Source of the DNA: Bacillota bacterium
GTDB lineage: Bacteria > Bacillota > Clostridia > Lachnospirales > Lachnospiraceae
Assembly (NCBI GenBank): GCA_023414355.1
Contig: JAEZOB010000026.1
Coordinates: 1 to 8,805 of the forward strand
Length of the DNA stretch: 8,805 nucleotides
Reading direction: 5' to 3'
Each line of letters opens with the position of its first letter. The first letter of the stretch is position 1. The position numbers were made by a program, and so were the translations under genes. Below the pieces are notes generated by a model that did not search any database, was not told the origin of the DNA, and saw nothing but the letters and a program-made list of their open reading frames with translations. Positions 1 through 5,603 of the stretch are shown here, one piece after another.

Positions 1-1211
1 GCAAGATGTACCTGTTGCCGGATTGCATAGAGTACAGCCGCTTCAAGCCTTGTGCTTTTAATAGAGTGCATGGTACAGGCTTTTTTAGAAAGGCTCTTGT
101 ATGTTCCGCATTGGTAGTAAACGTACAATTCCTTGCTTGCTATCCGCGACATTGCCCGGCCACAATCCACACAGCGGAGAAAGCCACTGAACAGATAAAG
201 CTGTTTCTGTTTTGGAGAAGTGCGGGTGTCACGCTTTAGCAGTTGCTTAACCTTTTCAAAGGCTTCGCGGTCAATAATCGGTTCATGGGTATTCTGGACA
301 ACAATCCAGTCTTTTTCGGGTACAGCTTCGATTTTGTGTATCTTGTAGCTTTTTACACGGTTTCGCCCCTGCGCCATATCTCCAACATAGACGGGATTTT
401 TCAGCATATTGCTGATAGTAATGGTACTCCACATGGGCTGTGTCTGTCCGTTGGGGCATTTGTACTTTAATCCCTGACTTTGCTTGTAAACGGAAGGACA
501 CATAACACCGTGGTCGTTCAGATGATTCACAATAGCCCTGACGGTCATACCGCTTAGACACATGGAAAAAATCTGCTTTACCACTTCGGCGGCTTCATGG
601 TCTACCAACAAAGCGTGTTTATCATTGGGGTCTTTGATGTAGCCATAGGGGGCATAGGAGCCGATAAATTCCCCATTGCGTTTCTTGTAGTCAAATACCT
701 GACGGATTTTCTTTGAGGTCTGGTAGCAATACTGGTCGTTCATTACGTTCGTTATAGGAACAAGAATACTGGATACGCTGTCAGGGTTCAAATAACTGTC
801 TACGCCCTCTGCCAAGCTGATAAAACGTACATTCATCTGAACAAACAAATTTTCAATCAGGCTCCCTGCGTCCGTATAGTTACGGGAAAGGCGGGAAAGG
901 TCTTTGACAATCACGCAGTTTACCTTTTTCGCGTAAATGTCGGCCAGCAGTCTTTGAAAATCTGCCCGGTTGGTGTCTGTACCTGTGCAACCGTCATCAA
1001 CGTAGGTTTCAGCGCTTTCAAATTCATCAAGGTGTTGCCTGTAATAAACATCAAGCAGTTTCTTTTGATTGATAACGCTGTTGCTGTCGTCCTTGCCACG
1101 GTTCAAGTCCTCTTTGGATAACCGGATATATTTTGCAAGATTCCAGCGTGTAGGATTATACGAAAATTGAGAAACAGCAGTATTTGTTTCCCTATTTTTG
1201 GTTCGTGCCAT
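1..1211 (-). CDS. Large serine recombinase (integrase) of an ICE, 3' part cut by window edge
   Basis: Site-specific recombinase expected to excise and integrate the element through a phosphoserine DNA intermediate. I translated the frame by hand: 403 codons without a stop from the ATG at 1211 to the left edge. The resolvase catalytic domain is about residues 24-170, with the nucleophile in YIRLSKED (Ser32) and the arginine motif KDLSRLSRN (about 103-111). A recombinase domain follows (about 190-300), then a zinc ribbon with Cys347, Cys350, Cys368 and Cys379. The C-terminal coiled-coil part lies outside the window. This resembles the TndX/TnpX type of Clostridial elements rather than the tyrosine integrase of Tn916. 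The start is supported by an AAGGAGG site a few bases upstream and by a separate promoter. Being last in the minus-strand series suits an integrase at an element end. Family certain; exact subgroup not determined. Confidence 0.96.
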   Translation of the reverse strand, partial: MARTKNRETNTAVSQFSYNPTRWNLAKYIRLSKEDLNRGKDDSNSVINQKKLLDVYYRQHLDEFESAETYVDDGCTGTDTNRADFQRLLADIYAKKVNCVIVKDLSRLSRNYTDAGSLIENLFVQMNVRFISLAEGVDSYLNPDSVSSILVPITNVMNDQYCYQTSKKIRQVFDYKKRNGEFIGSYAPYGYIKDPNDKHALLVDHEAAEVVKQIFSMCLSGMTVRAIVNHLNDHGVMCPSVYKQSQGLKYKCPNGQTQPMWSTITISNMLKNPVYVGDMAQGRNRVKSYKIHKIEAVPEKDWIVVQNTHEPIIDREAFEKVKQLLKRDTRTSPKQKQLYLFSGFLRCVDCGRAMSRIASKELYVYYQCGTYKSLSKKACTMHSIKSTRLEAAVLYAIRQQVHL

Positions 1212-1241
1212 GCTTCCTCCTTCCTATCACATTACACCTAT

Positions 1242-1270
1242 ATTATACCATTTCAGCATAATGCGAACAA
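1242..1270 (-). promoter_or_regulatory. Promoter of the serine recombinase gene
   Basis: On the minus strand a perfect -10 TATAAT (1242-1247) is preceded by TGG, an extended -10. Seventeen bases further up is TTGTTC (1265-1270), a three-of-six -35. The spacer holds the small palindrome GCATTATGC. Transcription would begin near 1235, leaving a leader of about 24 bases before the ribosome site. The recombinase can therefore be expressed independently of the upstream genes. Confidence 0.65.
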
Positions 1271-1314
1271 TGTTGTCAAAGGCTTAAAATACCGATAAAT
1301 AGCTGATATTACCG

Positions 1315-1339
1315 ACTTCGGGCCAACTTGGCCCGAAGT
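1315..1339. repeat. 25-bp palindrome, copy 1
   Basis: Perfect 12-bp arms, ACTTCGGGCCAA and TTGGCCCGAAGT, around one central C. It lies between the recombinase promoter and the end of the DUF6870-like gene. It is one of five copies in the window (others at 1732, 2907, 5757 and 7599). No T-run follows on either strand, so it is not a standard intrinsic terminator. Confidence 0.95.
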
Positions 1340-1350
1340 GGCATGATTGA

Positions 1351-1614
1351 TTACAGTCCGCTTTTCTGCCGTATAAGAAAGTTTGTAATTACATCCTGCA
1401 AGGGTGGGGCGTCCTCCGGAAACTCTACCTTTACCGCAGTATCTCCATGACGGAAGCAGTAAGGGTTTTTTACCTGCTTCAAAATATGTGCCGCACGTTC
1501 CCTTTGAGGCAGGCTGTTATCAAAGTCAATTCCGCTAACATCTGTCAACTGTGATTTATCCACTGTGGCAATATCCACATCTTGCATTGTGTTGATCTGT
1601 TCCAGATTTACCAT
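1351..1614 (-). CDS. Small ICE-associated protein, probably DUF6870 family (87 aa)
   Basis: An 87-residue, soluble, acidic protein of unknown function. The characteristic stretch is NPYCFRHGDTAVKVEF (about residues 50-65), which I associate with the DUF6870 proteins of Clostridial conjugative elements; this is recalled, not searched. The ATG at 1614 is chosen because AGGAGG lies 8 bases upstream. The longer open frame to 1704 has no ribosome site and its extra 30 residues are translated from a hairpin and spacer. There is no membrane segment or signal peptide. It sits between the 66-residue protein and the recombinase, the position of small accessory or excision-control genes in related elements. 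It is too short and lacks a clear helix-turn-helix, so I do not call it an excisionase. A damaged relative lies at 7594-7750. Confidence 0.85.
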   Translation of the reverse strand: MVNLEQINTMQDVDIATVDKSQLTDVSGIDFDNSLPQRERAAHILKQVKNPYCFRHGDTAVKVEFPEDAPPLQDVITNFLIRQKSGL

Positions 1615-1681
1615 CGTTTTGTGCCTCCTTCTCAAATGAAAAATGTACTTTAAGTTTCCTGCCGCCCTATAAGGAAACACA

Positions 1682-1718
1682 AACAGCCACCACTTTATAA
1701 GCAAAAGTGATGGCTGTT
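1682..1718 (-). terminator. Long hairpin between the two small ICE genes, possible weak terminator
   Basis: Arms 1682-1696 and 1704-1718 pair over 15 positions with one G-U (14 of 15 exact), around a 7-base loop. On the minus strand the 3' side continues TTTGTGTTTCC, only a weak U-tract, so it may be a leaky terminator, an RNA-stability hairpin or a processing site. It separates the 66-residue protein gene (ends 1756) from the DUF6870-like gene (starts 1614). Confidence 0.55.
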
Positions 1719-1731
1719 AATCTTTCCTCAT

Positions 1732-1756
1732 ACTTCGGGCCGAGTTGGCCCTAAGT
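1732..1756. repeat. 25-bp palindrome, copy 2 (degenerate)
   Basis: Same element as copy 1 with the two arms matching at 10 of 12 positions: an A-for-G style change in the left arm centre (GGGCCGA) and CTAAGT in place of CGAAGT in the right arm. Its last base is the last base of the stop codon of the 66-residue protein gene, so this copy touches coding sequence. The most decayed of the five. Confidence 0.85.
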
Positions 1757-1956
1757 TAATAGGGACTGTTCCGGTAATGCCCGTCTGCTTCGTGAATGGA
1801 TTTGAAGTCAAATTTTTCGTTCAGTTCCATAATCACGCGCCGAATATCATCAGAGCTAAAACCACAGCTTTCCATTGCCCAAATGACATAGCCGCGACAA
1901 GCATTGTTGCTCCATGGTTCAGGCAGCATTTCCGATAAATTCACATCTTTTTCCAT
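1756..1956 (-). CDS. Conserved-looking small ICE protein (66 aa), function unknown
   Basis: The product begins MEKDVNLSEMLPEPWSNNAC and continues as a compact, probably helical, soluble protein with IRRVIMELNEKFDF near residues 38-51. I do not recognise a named family, but small proteins of this look sit beside the recombinase in Clostridial elements. The ATG at 1956 is chosen for the AGGAG site 7 bases upstream. The same frame stays open to 2115, but that extension has no ribosome site. The translation start lies inside the sequence GAATCGAAATGGA, which is exactly complementary to one arm of the inverted repeat in front of the sigma-like gene (2867-2879), so its translation might be affected by RNA pairing. 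The stop overlaps palindrome copy 2. A role in recombination control is only suggested by position. Confidence 0.75.
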   Translation of the reverse strand: MEKDVNLSEMLPEPWSNNACRGYVIWAMESCGFSSDDIRRVIMELNEKFDFKSIHEADGHYRNSPY

Positions 1957-2171
1957 TTCGATTCTCCTATTGCCAGAATAGGGGGAGTGCCGCACCGGGA
2001 AAGAATGGGCTGTCATTAGGCAGAAATACCCGGCGCGACCTCCTATATGGTAGATAAAAGGATAACCCGGACAGGCGGCGGCAACCGCCCTCATGGGAAT
2101 TTCACCCCGCCCCATGCTGATGGCGCGACGGTCAATGCTGTGAAGCGTTCAAACCGTAAGTATCATTGTGC

Positions 2172-2211
2172 CAATCAAAAGATTGTCGCCGGGCAGATTA
2201 CCATATCTGCC
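2172..2211 (-). other. Twin hairpins in the intergenic region
   Basis: Two consecutive perfect inverted repeats: a 5-bp stem with a 4-base loop at 2172-2185, and a 7-bp stem with a 6-base loop at 2192-2211 (arms 2192-2198 and 2205-2211). Neither is followed by a T-run. They could be part of a structured leader for the downstream small-protein genes, a protein-binding site or an origin-type hairpin. No relaxase gene is present in the window to support a transfer origin. Confidence 0.45.
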
Positions 2212-2328
2212 TTGTCACAGTTGGTTTGAATCGCTCACGCTCCGTTTGGTCTTTTCCCCTTTCAATGGGCGGTCTTGGCGTACCCTGTGGCTTGGCTCCC
2301 TTTTGATTGAACGTATCCGGGTTATCTG

Positions 2329-2347
2329 TATTCAGTTGTCAAAGAAC
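2329..2347 (-). promoter_or_regulatory. boxA-like antitermination motif
   Basis: The minus strand reads GTTCTTTGACAACTGAATA, close to the boxA sequence that NusB and S10 bind in rRNA leaders of Gram-positive bacteria (core consensus TGCTCTTTNACA). It lies about 65 bases after the sigma-like gene and about 370 bases before the next gene. Such a site would let RNA polymerase read through terminator-like hairpins downstream (twin hairpins at 2172-2211, the palindrome at 1732, the hairpin at 1682). The alternative is a -35 TTGACA with no good -10 at the right distance, which I find less convincing. Confidence 0.5.
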
Positions 2348-2411
2348 GGAAGACGGAGAAAAAACTCCTTCTAATATCCATGTGATTTGAAGGGCATATT
2401 CGGAGGGTAAA

Positions 2412-2831
2412 TCAGATTTTTTTCAAAAATTTCTCCATGTTTTTCAGGCCCCTTTCAATGGCTTCCCTGACCGCTTTTTCATTGATGTTTTCAGCCCGTG
2501 CAATATCGGATTTACTCATGCCGAGTATGTAATGGGCGTAAATCCGTTTTCCCTGCTTGTCCGGCAGGGAAGCGATTGCGGAATGTAACTGTTCGGCTGT
2601 GATTTTGCGTTCGTAAATCTCACAGGGGGAAAGGGATACGAAAAGAATATCTTTTTCAATTCCATCGTCAGCGTCCAGTGAATAGTGGGCCTTGTTATAG
2701 AAGCGGCGGCGAATGTAGTTTTTCTCTAAGCGTTCCGCTTCCAGCAAAGCACTCTCAATTTCATCGGGTATCTCAATAAAAAAGTCTGAATTATAAAACG
2801 GGTAGTAATCCCGTAGATTGATTTTAGCCAT
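2412..2831 (-). CDS. Sigma-70-region-4-like regulator of the ICE (139 aa)
   Basis: Probable DNA-binding regulator of element genes, of the sigma-factor-like HTH type that occupies the orf7-like position in Tn916-family elements. Residues 78-137 look like sigma region 4: a helix (AEQLHSAIASLPDKQGKRIY) followed by an HTH, with GMSKSDIARAENINEKAVRE at about 104-123 and a basic tail. No region 2 is visible in the first 75 residues, which are acidic and carry RRRFYNKAHY. It is therefore unlikely to be a complete sigma factor on its own. The ATG at 2831 has GGAGG 8 bases upstream. A longer in-frame extension to 2948 is translated palindrome and is rejected. The ribosome site is partly inside a perfect inverted repeat, and the gene lies downstream of an attenuator with two terminators. 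Confidence 0.88.
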   Translation of the reverse strand: MAKINLRDYYPFYNSDFFIEIPDEIESALLEAERLEKNYIRRRFYNKAHYSLDADDGIEKDILFVSLSPCEIYERKITAEQLHSAIASLPDKQGKRIYAHYILGMSKSDIARAENINEKAVREAIERGLKNMEKFLKKI

Positions 2832-2840
2832 AATGCGTTC

Positions 2841-2880
2841 CTCCATTTCGATTTTTAGGGGATAGTGAATCGAAATGGAG
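2841..2880 (-). promoter_or_regulatory. Perfect inverted repeat that can mask the sigma-like gene's ribosome site
   Basis: Arms 2841-2853 and 2868-2880 are exact complements over 13 bases around a 14-base loop. In the minus-strand RNA the 3' arm ends in GGAG of the GGAGG ribosome site for the gene starting at 2831, so the folded form would hinder initiation. It could also be a DNA operator for the HTH protein it precedes. No T-run follows, so a terminator is unlikely. Confidence 0.7.
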
Positions 2881-2906
2881 AGGGCGGGGAACGACAGCGG
2901 GGCTGG

Positions 2907-2931
2907 ACTTCGGGCCAAGTTGGCCCGAAGT
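2907..2931. repeat. 25-bp palindrome, copy 3
   Basis: Perfect 12-bp arms around a central G. It lies between the tandem terminators (2970-3037) and the sigma-like gene, at the joint between element core and cargo. Directly beside it is a second small palindrome, GACAAGGCTTGTC (2932-2944). Confidence 0.95.
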
Positions 2932-2969
2932 GACAAGGCTTGTCCCATACGTTGTCAGTGAAAAGGTAC

Positions 2970-3006
2970 AAAAAAACACCTTTACGCAAATTAGCGCGAA
3001 AGGTGT
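2970..3006 (-). terminator. Intrinsic terminator T2
   Basis: On the minus strand ACACCTTT (2999-3006) pairs with AAAGGTGT (2976-2983), extended by three more GC pairs with one bulge, and is followed at once by seven T (2970-2976). This is a strong rho-independent signal. It stands after terminator T1 and before the sigma-like gene, so most transcripts from the leader should end here unless antitermination occurs. Confidence 0.85.
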
Positions 3007-3011
3007 CGAAC

Positions 3012-3037
3012 AAAAAATGGGCGCAATAGCCGCCCAT
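3012..3037 (-). terminator. Intrinsic terminator T1, attenuator
   Basis: Minus-strand ATGGGCG (3031-3037) pairs with CGCCCAT (3017-3023) around a 7-base loop, followed by six T (3012-3017). Its 5' arm overlaps GGCGGC (3029-3034), which can instead pair with GCCGCC inside the leader ORF (3104-3109). That makes it a candidate regulated terminator. Confidence 0.8.
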
Positions 3038-3170
3038 AAGTTGATATAATATTTTTAAACTATGTAAATGAAATTTTTCTGCTATATTAAACCGTCACAA
3101 TATGGCGGCGTTTCTCTCAGAGAAAAAAACGCTTTGGGGTACATAAAAACCTCCTTATCCCAAAGCCGCC
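3029..3170 (-). promoter_or_regulatory. Attenuator with competing hairpins
   Basis: Three elements on the minus strand: a = GGCGGC (3165-3170), upstream of the leader ribosome site; b = GCCGCC (3104-3109), in the leader ORF; c = GGCGGC (3029-3034), in the 5' arm of terminator T1. Element b can pair with a or with c. Pairing a:b leaves T1 free to form and stops transcription; pairing b:c breaks T1 and allows read-through. Further hairpins are GCTTTGGG/CCCAAAGC around the ribosome site and GCGTTT/AAACGC within the ORF (3108-3132). The pairings are seen in the sequence; the regulatory outcome is inferred. The weak promoter candidate upstream (TTGCTG, 16 bases, TACAAA on the minus strand) is not convincing. 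Confidence 0.6.
3082..3144 (-). CDS. Leader peptide of an attenuator (20 aa)
   Basis: A short ORF with a very strong ribosome site (AAGGAGG, 5 bases before the ATG at 3144) coding for MYPKAFFSLRETPP and six more residues before TAG. It is probably a regulatory leader whose translation is sensed, not a functional protein. The ribosome site is in the loop of a hairpin formed by GCTTTGGG (3159-3166 on the minus strand CGGCTTTGGG side) and CCCAAAGC (3131-3138), and codons 12-14 contain the GCCGCC element of the antiterminator. Two intrinsic terminators follow within 115 bases. The layout matches in principle the leader in front of tet(M) of Tn916, but here no tet-type gene follows; the next gene is the sigma-like regulator. 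I do not recall this peptide sequence from a specific gene. Confidence 0.65.
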   Translation of the reverse strand: MYPKAFFSLRETPPYCDGLI

Positions 3171-3283
3171 AGATTAAGAAGAATTACAGATATACTCTTT
3201 CCGATTTTTAAAACGGAAAATGACGGCTTTGTATGTCTGTTAAATTTGTCAGCAATCGTATAGCAGAAAATTGTTATATGAAA

Positions 3284-3327
3284 AGAGCCGATAATCAAGA
3301 GATATGTACTCATTGATTATCGGCTCT
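3284..3327 (-). terminator. Terminator at the end of the cargo operon
   Basis: Perfect 15-bp stem AGAGCCGATAATCAA (3313-3327 on the minus strand) with its complement at 3284-3298 and a 14-base loop, followed by TTTTC. The 5' arm contains the stop codon of the Cys-rich KTR gene. It separates the cargo operon from the leader/attenuator unit. Confidence 0.8.
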
Positions 3328-3505
3328 GCGTCTTTGCGTCTGGCTCTTTGATAACTGACATATTGAGTTGTTTTATACTAATTAGTGTTTCCTGTTTACA
3401 CTTTGGACAATACAAAGGGAAATTTTCAAGTATTGTATCTTGTCGAATTTTTAATCTCGTTTTATTACCACATATAGGACATAATATCCATTCACATTTT
3501 CCCAT
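3317..3505 (-). CDS. Cysteine-rich KTR-domain protein (62 aa)
   Basis: A small zinc-ribbon-type protein of unknown function, family known as Cys_rich_KTR and often found next to resistance genes in Clostridial and streptococcal elements. Two CxxC knuckles are visible, CPIC (Cys9, Cys12) and CPKC (Cys33, Cys36), plus Cys4, and the name-giving NKTR at 14-17. The C-terminal 20 residues are polar and probably disordered. It has no signal peptide or membrane segment. It begins 7 bases after the stop of the MFS gene, with AGGTG as a modest ribosome site overlapping that stop, so it is probably translationally coupled to the exporter. Its stop is inside the operon terminator. A role accompanying the exporter is inferred from position only. 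Confidence 0.9.
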   Translation of the reverse strand: MGKCEWILCPICGNKTRLKIRQDTILENFPLYCPKCKQETLISIKQLNMSVIKEPDAKTQSR

Positions 3506-3512
3506 GATACAC

Positions 3513-4724
3513 CTATTTATCTGCTAAATGACGATTACAGCGTGTGACTGTAGCAATAAAAATTAATGCCACGCCTGAACTAACTATAATCCATTGAAGG
3601 GGAATAATATCTGCTAACGGTCCGAAAATCGCCATACCAATAGGCAAAAAACCGGAGTACATTGAACCAAGCAAACCGAATATACGCCCTTGCATAGAAA
3701 CCTCGGTTTTCTCTTGAAGCAGCGTCGTGATAGATGTCTGCACGATTGTCATTGCTATGCCATAGAACAACATTAAAACAAGATACAATATAAAGTTATT
3801 GGCAATTCCCATTCCAATGGCAAATGCACCAAAGGCAGAAAGGCTCAGGAACAAAGTCTTGACACGGCTATTAAAACCGCCCCATGTACTCATTAAAAGA
3901 CCGCCTGCCATCATTCCTGCAAATCCTACTAACTCTACCATAGTTAGATACCAATATGTATCACCATAGACACGACGCACAAGAAGCCCTGCAAGGAAGC
4001 CCGCTGGAACAGCTAAGAAAGTAAATAGTCCATACACAATTAGTAGCTTTCCAATAACTTTATCTGAAAAAGCATATCTAACGCCAATCTTCATATCTGT
4101 AAAGACAGACGCTTTTTCCATTATTATATTTTGCTTCGGGAGCAAGACACAAGACAAAATACCTATACCGATTACTGCCGTAAAAATATCCACCATCATT
4201 GTAGAGCGCAATGTACTAATAGAAAAAATAGCTCCAGCCGCTGCGGGAGCTGCAAACTGGACGATGGATTGCATGGTAGCGTTGATACCGTTGTAACGCA
4301 TTAGTTGTTCTGTCGGCACAAACTGTGGTATAACGGCATTAACCGCCGGAGTTTGAACACCTGCCCCAAGAGAACGAATTATCGACATTATAAGCAAGCC
4401 ACTCAACAAAGCCGGTTCAGAGGAAATATAAGGCATTGCCAACATCATTACCAGCGTAACAGCAGCAATCGCCGCATCTGCACCAATAATCAATTTTTTA
4501 CGATTATATCGATCCGCCCACACTCCGCCGACAAAAGAAATAAGAAACTGCGGCAGATAAGAACAAATAGTAAATGCAGCCACCCATGTACCAGATGATG
4601 TTTGCATAGTTACATACCATACAATTGCCATTTGAACAAGAGTAGAACCAAACAGCGTGATACATTGGCTGATAAGAAAGAGGATTGTCCGTTTTTTCCA
4701 ATCAGATTGTAGTTTCTTATACAT
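3513..4724 (-). CDS. MFS drug-type efflux transporter (403 aa)
   Basis: Inner-membrane exporter of the major facilitator superfamily, expected to use proton exchange. About 12 hydrophobic segments are readable, starting with TILFLISQCITLFGSTLVQM. The family signature between segments 2 and 3 is clear: GGVWADRYNRKK at 66-77 (motif A, with Asp71 and Arg72). The sequence resembles the Mef-type macrolide exporters and related multidrug carriers in overall pattern (R-S-x-G-A-G-x-Q-T-P-A-x-N-A-V in the fourth segment region), but is clearly not Mef(A) itself, so the substrate is unknown. Two ATGs, 4730 and 4724, follow AGGAGG at 3 and 9 bases; the second has normal spacing and is chosen. The long extension to 4814 overlaps the upstream gene and is rejected. 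The ribosome site overlaps the stop of the HTH-GNAT gene, so the two are coupled. Confidence 0.93.
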   Translation of the reverse strand: MYKKLQSDWKKRTILFLISQCITLFGSTLVQMAIVWYVTMQTSSGTWVAAFTICSYLPQFLISFVGGVWADRYNRKKLIIGADAAIAAVTLVMMLAMPYISSEPALLSGLLIMSIIRSLGAGVQTPAVNAVIPQFVPTEQLMRYNGINATMQSIVQFAAPAAAGAIFSISTLRSTMMVDIFTAVIGIGILSCVLLPKQNIIMEKASVFTDMKIGVRYAFSDKVIGKLLIVYGLFTFLAVPAGFLAGLLVRRVYGDTYWYLTMVELVGFAGMMAGGLLMSTWGGFNSRVKTLFLSLSAFGAFAIGMGIANNFILYLVLMLFYGIAMTIVQTSITTLLQEKTEVSMQGRIFGLLGSMYSGFLPIGMAIFGPLADIIPLQWIIVSSGVALIFIATVTRCNRHLADK

Positions 4725-4737
4725 TTGCATTATCCTC

Positions 4738-5571
4738 CTATTTATGTGGAGGAAGCACGAAACGCTGTGTTGGATAACCAAATTCAACAAGAAGCTCTCT
4801 TTCTGCAAATCCAAGCTGTTTCAGTTCCTCACGGTAGCCTGTGTCAGCTTTATCATACTCGCGGAATGTTGTCGTACTAACTTCCCTCCCGGGCAGAAAA
4901 TCTTCCATTAATCTATCTAAAAAGACCTTTTGAATACCACTCCCCCGATACTGTGGGTGTATTCCCATAAACTCAATGCTACCTGTATCATAAGAAAATG
5001 CCATGATACCAATAACGGTATCCACATCTTTTAAAATCAGTGCCTGCTTTTCCAGAATACTGTCATTTAATTTTTGAAGGTAGTCCGCTTCATCAAGATG
5101 CGGATATCCATCAATCACCAAGCGCACAAGCTTTATCCATTCAGGAATGTCGCTTATTTCGGCAAAACGAATATCGGATTTTTTAAACTCCATGTCTGTC
5201 ACCTTTCTGTGTAGAGAAAACCGCAATTGCAATGGATAAAATTCTCTCCACTCCCGATATTCCGCAGGAGGTATCTTATACATAGACTTAAAAGCTGTAG
5301 TAAATGCCTGCTGGCTCTCATAGCCACAGATAAAAGATATCTCAATTATGGGCTTCTTGGAGAATACTAATAACTTCGCCGCTTCGGTAAGCTGTCGCCG
5401 CCCCACATAATCATGGATTGTCATTCCCACCGTATCCGTAAATATTCGGTGTAAATGGTATTTGGAATAGTGAACGGCTGTTGCTACGGTATCAAGCTCC
5501 AGTTTACCGTCAAGATGATTTTCGATGAAGTCAATGACTTTTTCAAGGCTAATAATCATTTGGTTTTCCAT
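4738..5571 (-). CDS. AraC-type HTH regulator fused to a GNAT acetyltransferase (277 aa)
   Basis: One protein with two parts. Residues about 5-108 are an AraC/XylS DNA-binding domain with its two helix-turn-helix units (LDTVATAVHYSKYHLHRIF and IIEISFICGYESQQAFTTAF, then PPAEYRE). Residues about 131-275 are a GNAT fold with the acetyl-CoA loop in GIHPQYRGSGIQK (203-215). AraC domains usually carry a ligand-sensing domain; here the GNAT part takes that place and may sense or acetylate the compound exported by the next gene, which is inference. The ATG at 5571 has AAAGGAGG 8 bases upstream. First gene of the operon with the MFS exporter (13 bases between stop and start codon) and the KTR protein. 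Probable activator or autoregulator of that operon. There is no sign of frameshift at the fusion. Confidence 0.93.
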   Translation of the reverse strand: MENQMIISLEKVIDFIENHLDGKLELDTVATAVHYSKYHLHRIFTDTVGMTIHDYVGRRQLTEAAKLLVFSKKPIIEISFICGYESQQAFTTAFKSMYKIPPAEYREWREFYPLQLRFSLHRKVTDMEFKKSDIRFAEISDIPEWIKLVRLVIDGYPHLDEADYLQKLNDSILEKQALILKDVDTVIGIMAFSYDTGSIEFMGIHPQYRGSGIQKVFLDRLMEDFLPGREVSTTTFREYDKADTGYREELKQLGFAERELLVEFGYPTQRFVLPPHK

Positions 5572-5603
5572 TTTCGCTTCCTCCTTTCCGTAGAATAGGA
5601 TAT

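Larger units (their letters stand above)
1957..2411. other. 455-base intergenic region, structured, with no clear gene
   Basis: It separates the sigma-like gene from the two small proteins and is more GC-rich than its surroundings. It holds a boxA-like motif (2329-2347) and two adjacent hairpins, CAATC-TTTT-GATTG at 2172-2185 and GGCAGAT/ATCTGCC at 2192-2211. A minus-strand frame of 47 codons is open from 2338 to the TAA at 2198, with a protein-like look (rich in Lys, Arg, Pro and Gln) but no ATG, and a stop directly upstream. It could be a relic of a gene, or a small gene with an unusual start. I see no ribosome site for any start here. Plus-strand open frames at 2047-2229 and 2168-2374 overlap each other and lack ribosome sites. 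Confidence 0.6.

Noticed and set aside
6..561. Three open frames of 75-92 aa over the left end
   Set aside because: All are shadows of the serine recombinase, whose frame I confirmed codon by codon.
1315..1339. Palindromes as bidirectional intrinsic terminators
   Set aside because: Stems are strong, but none of the five copies has a T-run after the stem on either strand; true terminators with T-runs are present elsewhere in the window.
2172..2211. Origin of transfer
   Set aside because: Hairpins alone are not enough. No relaxase gene or recognisable nick sequence is present in the window.
2168..2374. Plus-strand 68-aa open frame
   Set aside because: No ribosome site, antisense to the boxA-like region, and surrounded by minus-strand genes only; more likely an incidental frame in conserved non-coding DNA.
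2832..2948. Upstream extension of the sigma-like protein
   Set aside because: It is translated inverted repeat and palindrome. The GGAGG directly before the ATG at 2831 fixes the start.
2855..3037. 60-aa minus-strand frame over the terminators
   Set aside because: It consists of two terminators and palindrome copy 3 in translation and has no ribosome site.
4725..4814. Longer N-terminus for the MFS transporter
   Set aside because: It would overlap the end of the HTH-GNAT gene by about 75 bases and lacks a ribosome site, whereas AGGAGG stands before 4724.
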